From: SKHV01 sp963678565
GTDB lineage: Bacteria; Bacteroidota; Bacteroidia; Bacteroidales; Prolixibacteraceae
Assembly: GCA_963678565.1 (NCBI GenBank)
Contig: OY782875.1
Location: 3,720,001-3,784,000 of the forward strand
Direction: 5' to 3'
Length of the DNA stretch: 64,000 nucleotides
Shown here: piece after piece, positions 45,171 to 54,269 of the stretch
How positions within the stretch are numbered: the stretch's first letter is position 1
Layout: the number at the start of each line of letters is the position of its first letter
Made by a program: the position numbers and the translations under genes
The notes under the pieces: generated by a model
Seen by the model: only the letters and a program-made list of their open reading frames with translations
The model's database searches: none
What the model was told of the DNA's origin: nothing

Positions 45171-47324
45171 TTAGTCTGAATAAACTTCATTTAAGATTTC
45201 CATAATCTTTTTACCTGCAGTAGCCACACTTGACCCAGGACCAAAGATTGCTGAAACACCAGCATCGTATAAATATTGATAATCTTGAGCTGGAATTACT
45301 CCACCTGCAATAACTACAATATCTTCACGACCCAATTTTTTCAACTCCTCGATAATTGAAGGAACCAAAGTTTTATGACCGGCAGCTAAGGACGAAACAC
45401 CAACAATGTGTACATCGTTTTCAACCGCCTGTTTTGCACTTTCTTCAGGAGTTTGGAACAATGGTCCCATATCAACATCGAAACCTAAATCGGCATAACC
45501 TGTAGCAACAACTTTTGCTCCACGATCATGTCCGTCTTGTCCCATTTTCGCAATCATAATACGAGGTTGACGACCTTCTTTTTCTGCAAACTCTTCAACT
45601 AATTTCACAGCTGCTGCGAAATCGCTATCGTTTTTAGCTTCTGATGAATACACGCCTTCAATTGTTCTGATTACTGCTTTATAACGTCCAACATGTTTTT
45701 CACATGCGTCTGAAATTTCTCCTAAGGAAGCACGTTTTTTCGCTGCCTCAACTGCCAATTCTAACAAGTTTCCTTTTCCTGTTTCAACTGCATTTGATAA
45801 TGCTGTTAAAGCTGCTTGACACTCTTCTTCGTTACGCTCTTCGCGCAATTTCTTTAAGCGCTCAATTTGAGACAAACGTACTGCTGAATTGTCAATATCC
45901 AAAATATCGATTGGATCTTCTTTCTCTAAGCGATATTTATTAATACCAACAATGGTTTGCGTACCTGAATCTATACGTCCTTGAGCACGAGCCGCAGCTT
46001 CTTCGATACGCATTTTTGGAACACCTGTTTCAATTGCTTTAGCCATTCCACCTAACTTCTCAACCTCTTCGATTAAAGCCCAAGCTTTTTCGTAAAGGTC
46101 TTTTGTTAAGCTTTCAACATAGTACGAACCTGCCCATGGATCGATTCCACGGCATATTTGAGTTTCTTGTTGAATGTATAACTGAGTGTTACGTGCGATA
46201 CGTGCAGAAAAATCGGTTGGCAATGCAATCGCCTCATCCAATGCGTTGGTGTGCAACGACTGAGTGTGACCTAATGCAGAAGCCATTGCTTCGATAGCAG
46301 TACGTCCAACGTTGTTGAATGGATCTTGCTCTGTTAACGACCAACCTGAAGTTTGCGAGTGGGTACGCAAGGCCATTGATTTTGGATTTTTTGGATTGAA
46401 TTGTTTTACCAATTTAGCCCAAATCATACGTGCAGCACGCATTTTAGCAATCTCCATGAAGTGGTTCATACCAATTGCCCAGAAGAATGATAAACGTGGT
46501 GCAAAAGCATCTACATCGATACCCGCGTTGATACCCGCTTTCAAGTATTCTAATCCATCGGCTAATGTGTAAGCCATTTCAATATCGGCAGTTGCACCTG
46601 CTTCTTGCATGTGGTAACCTGAAATTGAGATCGAGTTGAATTTAGGCATCTTTTGAGATGTGTACTCAAAGATGTCAGCAATAATCTTCATCGAGAATTT
46701 TGGTGGATAGATGTAAGTGTTACGCACCATAAATTCTTTCAAGATATCATTTTGGATTGTTCCTGAAAGTTGCTCTAAAGTAGCGCCTTGTTCCAATCCC
46801 GTAACGATATAGAAAGCCATAACCGGAAGCACAGCTCCGTTCATGGTCATCGATACCGACATCTTATCTAAAGGAATTTGATCGAACAAGATTTTCATAT
46901 CCTTGATCGAATCGATTGCGACCCCTGCTTTACCAACATCGCCAACTACGCGTGGATGATCTGAATCGTATCCACGGTGAGTTGCCAAGTCGAATGCAAC
47001 TGAAAGCCCTTTTTGACCAGCGGCTAAGTTACGACGATAGAAAGCATTTGATTCTTCAGCAGTTGAGAATCCTGCATACTGGCGAATCGTCCAAGGACGA
47101 AGTGCATACATTGCAGAATAAGGTCCACGAAGGAAAGGTGCTAAACCCGAAGCATAGTTCAAGTGTTCCATTCCTTCTAAATCTTCTTTTGTGTAAACAG
47201 GTTTTACCGGAATCTGCTCAGGCGTCATCCAGTCTTTTTTGATCCCATTTGCATTTGCCCATTCGGTACCATTGGTAGCCTCAGGAGCAGCTTTGATATT
47301 TATATCTTTAAAATTTGGTTTCAT
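45171..47324 (-). CDS. mutB: Methylmalonyl-CoA mutase large subunit
   Basis: 717 residues, the normal length. With adenosylcobalamin it interconverts (R)-methylmalonyl-CoA and succinyl-CoA, the key step linking succinate and propionate. The N-terminal TIM barrel carries 'RPWTIRQYAGFSTAEESNAF' and 'GLSVAFDLATHRGYDSDHPRV'. The C-terminal B12-binding domain has the cobalt-ligating DxHxxG motif in 'MGQDGHDRGAKV' and 'GVSSLAAGH'. The ATG shares one base with the mutA stop, so translation is coupled. Confidence 0.97.
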   Translation of the reverse strand: MKPNFKDINIKAAPEATNGTEWANANGIKKDWMTPEQIPVKPVYTKEDLEGMEHLNYASGLAPFLRGPYSAMYALRPWTIRQYAGFSTAEESNAFYRRNLAAGQKGLSVAFDLATHRGYDSDHPRVVGDVGKAGVAIDSIKDMKILFDQIPLDKMSVSMTMNGAVLPVMAFYIVTGLEQGATLEQLSGTIQNDILKEFMVRNTYIYPPKFSMKIIADIFEYTSQKMPKFNSISISGYHMQEAGATADIEMAYTLADGLEYLKAGINAGIDVDAFAPRLSFFWAIGMNHFMEIAKMRAARMIWAKLVKQFNPKNPKSMALRTHSQTSGWSLTEQDPFNNVGRTAIEAMASALGHTQSLHTNALDEAIALPTDFSARIARNTQLYIQQETQICRGIDPWAGSYYVESLTKDLYEKAWALIEEVEKLGGMAKAIETGVPKMRIEEAAARAQGRIDSGTQTIVGINKYRLEKEDPIDILDIDNSAVRLSQIERLKKLREERNEEECQAALTALSNAVETGKGNLLELAVEAAKKRASLGEISDACEKHVGRYKAVIRTIEGVYSSEAKNDSDFAAAVKLVEEFAEKEGRQPRIMIAKMGQDGHDRGAKVVATGYADLGFDVDMGPLFQTPEESAKQAVENDVHIVGVSSLAAGHKTLVPSIIEELKKLGREDIVVIAGGVIPAQDYQYLYDAGVSAIFGPGSSVATAGKKIMEILNEVYSD

Positions 47325-49183
47325 TATTTAATCAATTTTGACTGGTACGACTTCAATTCTTCTAATAAATTACTGCGAACGCTAATGAAGTTCTCGATGC
47401 CTTTTGCTTTTAACTCATCTGTACAAGCAGGAGCACCAGCAACAACAAAAATTTCATTGGTTAACGCTTCAGCAACAGCAGGAGCAAATTCGGCATATTC
47501 ATCATCAGAACTACAAATAACAACAATGTCGGCACCTTCGGCTTTTGCATCGGCAACACCTTCTTCAACAGAGGCATAACCTTTACCTTCTTTTACCGCA
47601 AAACCTGCTACAGCAAAGAAATTACATGCAAATTGAGCGCGTGCTTTACGCATATTCAAGTTTCCAACAGTCAACATAAATGCTAAAGGACGTTTGTTCT
47701 TTTCGGCATAAGCATCGGTTGCAGCACGCATTACTTCAAATGCTTGTGCTCCACGATAAGTTTTTAGAGGTTCTGCAATTGCATTCTCTTTTTTGAAATA
47801 GTGCTTTTTGAAAACTTCTTCAGAAAGTTCATATTCCATATACTCATTGAAATTAGGGAACTGGTTGGTTCCCAATATATTTTCGCGACGAGTTGCAATG
47901 GCATTATCCATTTTTGCAGCAGTTGCTTCTACTTTATCTTGAACAACACCATTTACAAATGCTTCAATATAACCACCTTTGTCGTCAATTTCCAAGAATA
48001 ACTTCCAAGCTTCATCGGCGATACTATCGGTTAAGTTTTCGATGTAATAAGAACCTGCAGCAGGGTCGGTGATTTTATCGAAATGTGATTCTTCTTTTAA
48101 CAAAATTTGTTGGTTACGAGCAATACGATCTGAAAAAGTAGTTGATTCTTCGTAAATCGCATTAAACGGAAGCACTGTTAATGAATCGGTTCCACCCAAC
48201 ACCGCACTCATTGCTTCGGTTTGGGTACGTAACATATTCACGTATGGATCGTATACTGTTTTATTGAAAATTGTGTTTTCGCTATGAATACGCATTTTTG
48301 CATCTTCAGGAGCTACTTTGTAAGCTTCAAGGATTTTTGCCCACAACAAACGTGCTGCACGAATTTTTGCAATTTCCATGAAATAATTGGCACCTACACC
48401 AAAATTGAATTTCATTTTTTTAGCAATCGTGGTTACATCAGCACCCAGTTCACTTAATTTAGATACATATTGAGCACCTACCGATAATGCAAAACCTAAT
48501 TCTTGTACAATCGTTGCACCAGCATCGCGATAAACTTTACCGTCAACTTTTACTACTGAAAGGTTTTCGATTGCTGCTGCCTCCTCAACCAATTCTTTTA
48601 GATTCGCAAAATTTTCGTCGGTAATTGTACCACTTTTGGTTAAACTACCAATTGGATCGGTTGCTACAGAAGCTAACACCTTTGAATCGGCTCCATACAC
48701 TTCAGTAATGTACTGAACCAATGCTTTTCCGGTTGCTGTTTTTTTGCTACAACCAACAATGTTTAATTCAATTGCATCGAGACAAATATCTTTCAGCAAA
48801 ACTTTTAAATCGTCGATTGATACCGCATCGCACCCCTTAAAGATGAACCCTAACGAGTTTACACCTTTTTGAAGTATTTCAAGTGCCTTTTTATTCGCTT
48901 CCTCAAGATCGGAAACTTTGATATCCTGACGGATGAACCAATCGTTGCCACTTACCTTATTTCCTCTTAAGTAAGGAAATTCTCCAGGCATGCTATTCAA
49001 ATACTCAAGTTGTGATAAATCTTCCTGACGGTAGTAAGGTTGAACTTTAAATCCTTCGTTTGATCTCCAAACCAACGCCTTCTCAAAATCCTTCCCCTTA
49101 AGATCAGTTTCAATTTTGTTCTGCCAATCTTCGGTAGAAACAGGAGGGAACTCTTGAAAGAGTTTTATTTTATTCTCTGCCAT
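47324..49183 (-). CDS. mutA: Methylmalonyl-CoA mutase small subunit
   Basis: 619 residues. It is homologous to MutB over its length ('GVGANYFMEIAKIRAARLLWAKIL', 'DPAAGSYYIENLTDSIADEAW'), but the C-terminal domain lacks DxHxxG (the corresponding stretch reads 'VGNLNMRKARAQFACNFF'). This is the hallmark of the non-catalytic subunit, which supports the MutB active site in the heterodimer. It is the first gene of the two-gene operon, with its own promoter at 49215-49247. Confidence 0.95.
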   Translation of the reverse strand: MAENKIKLFQEFPPVSTEDWQNKIETDLKGKDFEKALVWRSNEGFKVQPYYRQEDLSQLEYLNSMPGEFPYLRGNKVSGNDWFIRQDIKVSDLEEANKKALEILQKGVNSLGFIFKGCDAVSIDDLKVLLKDICLDAIELNIVGCSKKTATGKALVQYITEVYGADSKVLASVATDPIGSLTKSGTITDENFANLKELVEEAAAIENLSVVKVDGKVYRDAGATIVQELGFALSVGAQYVSKLSELGADVTTIAKKMKFNFGVGANYFMEIAKIRAARLLWAKILEAYKVAPEDAKMRIHSENTIFNKTVYDPYVNMLRTQTEAMSAVLGGTDSLTVLPFNAIYEESTTFSDRIARNQQILLKEESHFDKITDPAAGSYYIENLTDSIADEAWKLFLEIDDKGGYIEAFVNGVVQDKVEATAAKMDNAIATRRENILGTNQFPNFNEYMEYELSEEVFKKHYFKKENAIAEPLKTYRGAQAFEVMRAATDAYAEKNKRPLAFMLTVGNLNMRKARAQFACNFFAVAGFAVKEGKGYASVEEGVADAKAEGADIVVICSSDDEYAEFAPAVAEALTNEIFVVAGAPACTDELKAKGIENFISVRSNLLEELKSYQSKLIK

Positions 49184-49214
49184 AATGTAACTGTAATAGT
49201 TTTAAAAGTGACGG

Positions 49215-49247
49215 CAAAGGTAGTTGTTTTTAAAATGTTAGCTCAAA
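49215..49247 (-). promoter_or_regulatory. mutAB promoter
   Basis: On the minus strand a -33 box TTTG (49247-49244) is followed by a 21-base spacer and a -7 box TACCTTTG (49222-49215), an exact match to the Bacteroidetes consensus, about 32 bases before the mutA ATG. Confidence 0.8.
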
Positions 49248-49456
49248 AGAAAAGCGATAAAATTTCAAGAAATACCATTAATTAAAAGACATTTAAACTT
49301 AAGTATTTCAGACTTTTATGTCTTTTATTTGCTTTTGCAGCTGAATCTTAACTTTCAAGCTCAAATAAATTGTTAATCGATAAAATTTGCCGTTTACCGA
49401 TTCTATATTTCAGGATTAGATTATTTTTTCGATCTTGCCTTTATAAATTAGAAAAT

Positions 49457-49744
49457 ATGGATGCTAAGACTAAATCGCTTGTTGCACATTTAACTATAGT
49501 TGGTTGGATTATTGCACTTATAATAAATAATGAAAAGAAAGATGAATACACAACTTTCTATTTAAGACAAACCTTGGGAATTTATCTGTTTGGTATTGTT
49601 TTATCATGGATACCAATCATAAATGTTTTTGCGTGGTTGCTATCATTTGCTTTATGGTTATTAAGCTTAGTTTATTCAACGCAAGACGAGATGAAAATCA
49701 TTCCTTTTGGACAATACTTTCAGGAATGGTTTAGAGGACTTTAA
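49457..49744 (+). CDS. Small integral membrane protein, DUF4870-like
   Basis: 95 residues from the ATG at 49457 (MDAKTKSLVAHL). The longer frame from 49370 adds basic, non-conserved-looking residues. Three hydrophobic segments are visible: 'VAHLTIVGWIIALII', 'LGIYLFGIVLSWIPIINVFAW' and 'LLSFALWLLSLVYS'. 'EYTTFYLRQTLGIYL' between the first two resembles the conserved loop of DUF4870/Tic20-like proteins. Function unknown. Its stop overlaps the alanine dehydrogenase stop on the other strand by 4 bases. Confidence 0.65.
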   Translation: MDAKTKSLVAHLTIVGWIIALIINNEKKDEYTTFYLRQTLGIYLFGIVLSWIPIINVFAWLLSFALWLLSLVYSTQDEMKIIPFGQYFQEWFRGL

Positions 49745-50946
49745 AAGGCAGCTAGCAACAAATCCAAATCTTTAAAATTAATATTGAATTTATGTGCGAT
49801 ATCTTTATTGGTTAAAATACCATTGTAAAGATAAACCCCCTCACGAAATCCTTTTTGGCTTTTGATGTAGTGAGTAATACCGCCAATTTCGCCAATATCA
49901 TTTAAGATATAAGAAAAAATATTGCTTAAAGAAATTGTGGTTGTTCGTGAAACATTACCCGATAAGTTAGGAACACAATAATGAATAACTCCATGTTTTG
50001 TGTAACTCGGTTTCGAAAGCGTTGTGCATTTTGAAGTTTCAAAACAACCTCCCTGACTAGAATTTAAATCAATTAGTACTGAACCTTTTTTCATGGTTTT
50101 CACCAATTCTTCAGACAATACAAACTCAGGTATTTGATTGTAGGGCTGTGCTCCTAAAATTACATCGGCTGAAATAACTGCCTTTTCCAAAACTCTGGGA
50201 TAATACAACGAAGTAAATATTTTCTGATCGAATCGTTTTTCAAACTCCCTCAATTTAGCTACCGAATTATCAAATACTTTCACCTCAACACCAGCGCCAA
50301 TAGCAGCTTTAGTGGCATATTCTGCTGCCGTACCGGTTCCAAAAATCAAAAGTGAGGCTTGCGAAATGCCAGTCACACCGCCAAACAATGATCCTTTTCC
50401 GGCAGAAGAGTTTAATAACAAATTACTCGCAATTGCCATCGACACAATCCCTGAAATTTCACTTAGCGATTCCATTACCGGCAACTTGCCAAATTCATCT
50501 TTCATGTATTCAAAAGCAACAGCAGTAGCTCTTTTTTGCATCAATGCCTTTATATTTTCTTCGTTATTGGTATCGAGTTGCAACATCGAAAATAAAACCT
50601 GATTGCCTTTTAACAACTTAATTTCGGAAAGTGTAAATGGGGCAACTTTTATCAAGTAATCGCATTGAAAAACCTCTGCCTTTTCATTTACAATTTCGGC
50701 TCCTACTTCGGCATAATCTAAATCGGTATAACGAGAACGTGCTCCAGCATTCGTTTCAACAAAAACCTGATGCCCCGCTTCAACTAACAACTCCACAGCT
50801 TGTGGAGTAAGAGGAATACAAAGTTCATCTTCATGCACATTAGAAGGCATTCCAATTGAAATATGATGCTTTCGCTTTCTGATTTCCAGCATTTCCTCTG
50901 CCGGCATCAACTGCTGACTATATAATGAAATCGGTTTTTCTGGCAT
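49741..50946 (-). CDS. ald: Alanine dehydrogenase
   Basis: 401 residues. The AlaDH/PNT N-terminal domain ('MPSNVHEDELCIPLTPQAVELLVEAGHQV') is followed by the NAD-binding Rossmann domain ('ASLLIFGTGTAAEYATKAAIGAGVEVKVFD') and the C-terminal 'GVIHYCVPNLSGNVSRTTTISLSN'. It converts L-alanine to pyruvate and ammonia with NAD+ reversibly, in the cytosol. At about 400 residues it is slightly longer than classical Ald, with an N-terminal extension of some 28 residues, as in the Bacteroidetes branch of the family. It lies near tsaE on the same strand. Confidence 0.9.
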   Translation of the reverse strand: MPEKPISLYSQQLMPAEEMLEIRKRKHHISIGMPSNVHEDELCIPLTPQAVELLVEAGHQVFVETNAGARSRYTDLDYAEVGAEIVNEKAEVFQCDYLIKVAPFTLSEIKLLKGNQVLFSMLQLDTNNEENIKALMQKRATAVAFEYMKDEFGKLPVMESLSEISGIVSMAIASNLLLNSSAGKGSLFGGVTGISQASLLIFGTGTAAEYATKAAIGAGVEVKVFDNSVAKLREFEKRFDQKIFTSLYYPRVLEKAVISADVILGAQPYNQIPEFVLSEELVKTMKKGSVLIDLNSSQGGCFETSKCTTLSKPSYTKHGVIHYCVPNLSGNVSRTTTISLSNIFSYILNDIGEIGGITHYIKSQKGFREGVYLYNGILTNKDIAHKFNINFKDLDLLLAAF

Positions 50947-50997
50947 AGTTACTTAATTGAGCATGAAATTAGCTTAAACATCAGAAGTTTACAAGTT

Positions 50998-51417
50998 TTA
51001 GCTTAATTCAGTTACTTTTCTGCTACCATCCGCTTCAACTTTTATAGAAATGTAAACCGTTTTCTCAGGTAAGATCGCTTCAATTCGTTCGGGCCATTCA
51101 ATAAAACAAATGTTTCCCGAATAAAAATAATCCTCGGCTCCAATATTTAATGCCTCCTCTATATCATTAAGCCGATAACAATCAAAATGATAGATATATT
51201 CTTCTTGTTCAAGAATATATTCATTCACCAAAGCAAATGTTGGACTTGTAATATTCTCACACACACCCAACGTTTTACATATTTCTTTAATCAATGTTGT
51301 TTTCCCAGCACCCATTTCTCCATAAAAAGCAAATATTTTGGCACCGTTCATCTGATCAACAAATTGTTGAGCGGCTGATTTTAAATCATCTATCGACTGT
51401 ATGGTTATCGCTTTCAT
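50998..51417 (-). CDS. tsaE: tRNA threonylcarbamoyladenosine biosynthesis ATPase TsaE
   Basis: 139 residues from the ATG at 51417 (MKAITIQS); the frame opens at 51438 with a short extra ATG start. The Walker A motif 'FYGEMGAGKTTLIKEI', 'NITSPTFALVNEY', the Walker B-like 'IYHFDCYRL' and 'ICFIEWPERIEAILP' are diagnostic. TsaE hydrolyses ATP to recycle the TsaBD complex that makes t6A37 in tRNAs reading ANN codons. Confidence 0.95.
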   Translation of the reverse strand: MKAITIQSIDDLKSAAQQFVDQMNGAKIFAFYGEMGAGKTTLIKEICKTLGVCENITSPTFALVNEYILEQEEYIYHFDCYRLNDIEEALNIGAEDYFYSGNICFIEWPERIEAILPEKTVYISIKVEADGSRKVTELS

Positions 51418-51594
51418 TTTCTTAAAATTATCGTACAAAAATGTGAAAAAATTAAATAATTAACCACTTTGATGTTCTTATATATTACAGTAAGCTACCG
51501 ATCGATGTTCATGCTTATTATAAAAATTACCGCATCAACAAAAACAATCCTATTTGCATCAACAAAATGGCATGTAATATTCAAAAAAACTTCC

Positions 51595-51602
51595 TATTTT
51601 TG
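51595..51602 (+). promoter_or_regulatory. -7 promoter element upstream of gcvH
   Basis: TATTTTTG matches TAnnTTTG exactly, 24 bases before the gcvH ATG. No TTTG was found 19-21 bases upstream of it, so the -33 half is weak. Confidence 0.5.
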
Positions 51603-51625
51603 AATAAAATTTAAATAACATAGAT

Positions 51626-52006
51626 ATGAGTACTCCACAAGAATTAAAGTACACGAAAGAACACGAATGGGTAAAGATTGAAGGCGACATTGCAACCGTT
51701 GGTATTACCAGTTATGCACAAAGTGAACTAGGTGATATTGTGTTTGTTGAAATTGAAACTGTTGGAGAGAAAATAGAAAAAGATGAAGTTTTTGGTACAG
51801 TTGAAGCTGTAAAAACTGTTTCAGATTTGTTTATGCCGGTTTCGGGTGAAATTATTGAAAAAAATGATGAACTTGAGGACGAACCCGAAGCAATAAATAA
51901 AGCGCCTTACGAAAAAGGATGGATGATTAAGATAAAGATCGACGATCCTAGTCAGATTGATGACTTACTCGATGCTGATGCTTACAAAGAATTAATTGCA
52001 GAATAA
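51626..52006 (+). CDS. gcvH: Glycine cleavage system H protein
   Basis: 126 residues. The lipoyl-carrier protein of the glycine cleavage complex shuttles the aminomethyl group between the P, T and L proteins. 'KYTKEHEWVKIEGDIATVGIT' at the start and the lipoylation site Lys in 'GTVEAVKTVSDLFMPVSGEI' are typical. No gcvP or gcvT is close by. It has its own promoter element and terminator, so it is a single-gene unit. Confidence 0.97.
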   Translation: MSTPQELKYTKEHEWVKIEGDIATVGITSYAQSELGDIVFVEIETVGEKIEKDEVFGTVEAVKTVSDLFMPVSGEIIEKNDELEDEPEAINKAPYEKGWMIKIKIDDPSQIDDLLDADAYKELIAE

Positions 52007-52010
52007 TTTC

Positions 52011-52037
52011 AAAAGGCCTCGTAAAGAGGCCTTTTTT
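52011..52037 (+). terminator. Terminator after gcvH
   Basis: AAAAGGCCTC (52011-52020) pairs with GAGGCCTTTT (52026-52035) across a GTAAA loop. The U run TTTTTT overlaps the end of the stem. It lies 5 bases after the gcvH stop. Confidence 0.93.
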
Positions 52038-52085
52038 ATTTCAAGTATTTGCGAATCTCTAATTCTAAAAATAAAAAACTTTAGT

Positions 52086-52892
52086 ATGGATTTTAGAACA
52101 TTGTGCTTTAACGCGAAAGAGCTAATTGAAAATACCGGAAAGCATATTAAAGAGGAACGAAAAAACTTTCAGGCCAATAAAATAGAAGTAAAAGGACAAA
52201 GCGACTTCGTAACTTATCTCGATAAAGAATCAGAGCGATTACTGGTTAATGGACTATCGAAACTGCTCCCAGAGGCAGGCTATATTGCCGAAGAAGGTAC
52301 CTCAACAAAGCGCGGGGAGGTATACAATTGGATTATCGACCCCATTGACGGAACTACTAACTTTATTCATGGATTAACTCCACATGCAATTAGTGTTGCT
52401 TTAATGCGCGACGAAACATTGGTTTTAGGAATTATTTATGAAATCTCTCAGGGCGAAACATTTTATGCATGGGAAGGAAGCAAAGCTTATTTAGATGGTA
52501 AAGAAATTCAAGTTTCGAGAGCCAAAGAGCACAATGAAGCACTTGTTGCAACAGGTTTTCCTTATACCAACTTTAGCCAGATCGATAATTACCTGAAATC
52601 TTTCATGTTTTTTATGGAGAAAACACACGGCGTTCGACGTTTAGGATCAGCAGCCATGGATTTGGCATATGTTGCTTGCGGACGTTTCGAAGCTTTTTGG
52701 GAATATGGCTTGCATCCTTGGGATATTGCCGCCGGAGCTTTTATTATTCAACAAGCTGGCGGAAAGCTTTGTGATTTTAATTTAGGAGAGGATTATTTGT
52801 TCTCAGGAAATGTTGTTGCCTCAAATGGAAATTATTTCAATAATTTTTCGGAAATTGTAAATAAATTCATGGGAAACAATGTTAAAATCTAA
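52086..52892 (+). CDS. Inositol monophosphatase-family protein (SuhB-like)
   Basis: 268 residues from the ATG at 52086 (MDFRTLCF), after the gcvH terminator; an earlier in-frame ATG at 51996 lies inside gcvH and is rejected. Metal-binding motifs of the FIG superfamily are all present: 'YIAEEGTS', 'WIIDPIDGTTNFIHG' and 'GLHPWDIAAGAFIIQQAGG'. It hydrolyses a sugar or inositol monophosphate with Mg2+. SuhB-like proteins also affect rRNA transcription in other bacteria. Its end overlaps the next ORF by 14 bases. Confidence 0.93.
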   Translation: MDFRTLCFNAKELIENTGKHIKEERKNFQANKIEVKGQSDFVTYLDKESERLLVNGLSKLLPEAGYIAEEGTSTKRGEVYNWIIDPIDGTTNFIHGLTPHAISVALMRDETLVLGIIYEISQGETFYAWEGSKAYLDGKEIQVSRAKEHNEALVATGFPYTNFSQIDNYLKSFMFFMEKTHGVRRLGSAAMDLAYVACGRFEAFWEYGLHPWDIAAGAFIIQQAGGKLCDFNLGEDYLFSGNVVASNGNYFNNFSEIVNKFMGNNVKI

Positions 52893-53334
52893 ATTTTACA
52901 TCGAAAAATTAAATGAGCTGAAAGAAGAACTTGACCAAAAAAGTTTTAATCTCGACTCTTGGAAATTAAAAACAACAAATATTCTACGTACAATTTTTGG
53001 TGCTGATGACATTAAAATTAGTCAACTGGAACAAATTCATTACGATTATTCTAGCTGGGCACTTCGAGATAGCACTGGAGGAAAAAATATCGACAAAGTA
53101 TTAGATTCTGCAAATGCAATCATTGATTCTGCAATTTTTGAGGCAAGTATTATTGCTTCGAACCAACAAGATATTTTTCAAAACATCTTGAATAATGAAC
53201 AGAGCCAAGAGCTTTCTAAAATCTTAAATCAGAAAGAAATCGATGATCCAATATTGAAAACATTGCTACAAAAATTGGAGGAAAGCCAAAAAGTTGATTT
53301 ATTGCAAGCTTTATTAAAGCAGAATAAAGTTTAA
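52879..53334 (+). CDS. Small helical protein of unknown function
   Basis: 151 residues, no signal or membrane segment. It is predicted to be almost wholly helical: 'FYIEKLNELKEELDQKSFNLDSW' near the start and 'DPILKTLLQKLEESQKVDLLQ' near the end, with the more distinctive 'ISQLEQIHYDYSSWALRDST' between. I do not recognise a family. The start lies within the SuhB-like gene (14-base overlap), which suggests translational coupling. A 12-base gap leads to the acyltransferase gene. Confidence 0.65.
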   Translation: MLKSKFYIEKLNELKEELDQKSFNLDSWKLKTTNILRTIFGADDIKISQLEQIHYDYSSWALRDSTGGKNIDKVLDSANAIIDSAIFEASIIASNQQDIFQNILNNEQSQELSKILNQKEIDDPILKTLLQKLEESQKVDLLQALLKQNKV

Positions 53335-53346
53335 TTTACTCTTGAA

Positions 53347-54252
53347 TTGCAAATGAAAAAAAGTTTCCTTTTTTATATTCTTAAAGTATTCACCCTACCC
53401 TTAATGCTATTCCCATTACAGTTTCATTACTTCTTATGGAATGGGGTTGCATTTGTAGTGCATAAAATAGTCGGGTACAGAAGAGAAACTGTTCAATCTA
53501 ATTTGAAAAATTCATTTCCTGAAAAATCTGAAGAGGAATTAAGAACAATAGAAAAGTCGTTTTACCGTCGTTTTGTATATACGATTTTAAGTAGTTTCTA
53601 TATCTTAAATCTATCTTCAAAAAAACACAAAAAGAGATTCGTTTTTGAAAATCACGAAGTTTTTTCAGAGCAAAATCAACAAGGCAAAAACATTATTCTA
53701 GTTGGCGGACATTACGGAAATTGGGAATTTTTTAAACCAAGCGACGAAATGACTGAAAAGATGTATTTTGCCTACAAAGAACAAAATAATAAGCTATCCG
53801 ATCGTTTTATTAAGGAGATTCGAAAAAAACGAAACGTAAAGCCATTAGAAGTTAACCAAACCTATCGTACACTTCTGAATGATTTTAAAAACAATGAAAG
53901 CTTTACATACCTGTTTTATGCCGATCAACGCCCTATTGTTGGAAAGGATTCAAAATTTTGGATTAACTTTTTAAATCAACCAACCGATTTTATAACGACA
54001 GCAGAAAGACTAGCCTCTAAAACAAATGCGGCAGTTCTTTTTTTCAAAATGTATGAAGAGAAAAAAGGCTTTTTCAAGGTGCGATTAGAACTACTAACAC
54101 CCGATGCGTCAAAAGAGGAAAAAGGGTTTGTAACAACTCGGTATGTGCGAGAACTAGAAAAATCAATCATCGAACGCCCCGATCACTGGTTGTGGACTCA
54201 CAAAAAATGGAAACATAAGCCTACTGAAAAAGATCTACAATCAATGAACTAA
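53347..54252 (+). CDS. Lipid A biosynthesis acyltransferase (LpxL/HtrB family)
   Basis: 301 residues. One N-terminal hydrophobic segment anchors it on the inner membrane. The family motif H-x4-E appears in 'IILVGGHYGNWEFFKPS', with 'YRPLNN'-type pocket residues in 'YFAYKEQNNKLSDRFIKEIR' and 'FLFYADQRPIVG'-like 'YLFYADQRPI' further on. 'RPDHWLWTHKKWKHKP' at the end is characteristic. It adds a secondary acyl chain to lipid A precursors. The ATG at 53353 (MKKSFLF) is an equally good start. Confidence 0.93.
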   Translation: MQMKKSFLFYILKVFTLPLMLFPLQFHYFLWNGVAFVVHKIVGYRRETVQSNLKNSFPEKSEEELRTIEKSFYRRFVYTILSSFYILNLSSKKHKKRFVFENHEVFSEQNQQGKNIILVGGHYGNWEFFKPSDEMTEKMYFAYKEQNNKLSDRFIKEIRKKRNVKPLEVNQTYRTLLNDFKNNESFTYLFYADQRPIVGKDSKFWINFLNQPTDFITTAERLASKTNAAVLFFKMYEEKKGFFKVRLELLTPDASKEEKGFVTTRYVRELEKSIIERPDHWLWTHKKWKHKPTEKDLQSMN

Positions 54253-54269
54253 CATTGTACACTTAAAAA

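Noticed and set aside
46103..46572. Plus-strand ORFs over mutA/mutB and other genes
   Set aside because: These lie wholly antisense to strongly conserved enzyme genes and follow their codon periodicity; they are shadows.
51996..52085. N-terminal extension of the SuhB-like protein from the ATG at 51996
   Set aside because: It would start within gcvH and be translated through the gcvH terminator hairpin. The ATG at 52086 gives the normal family length.
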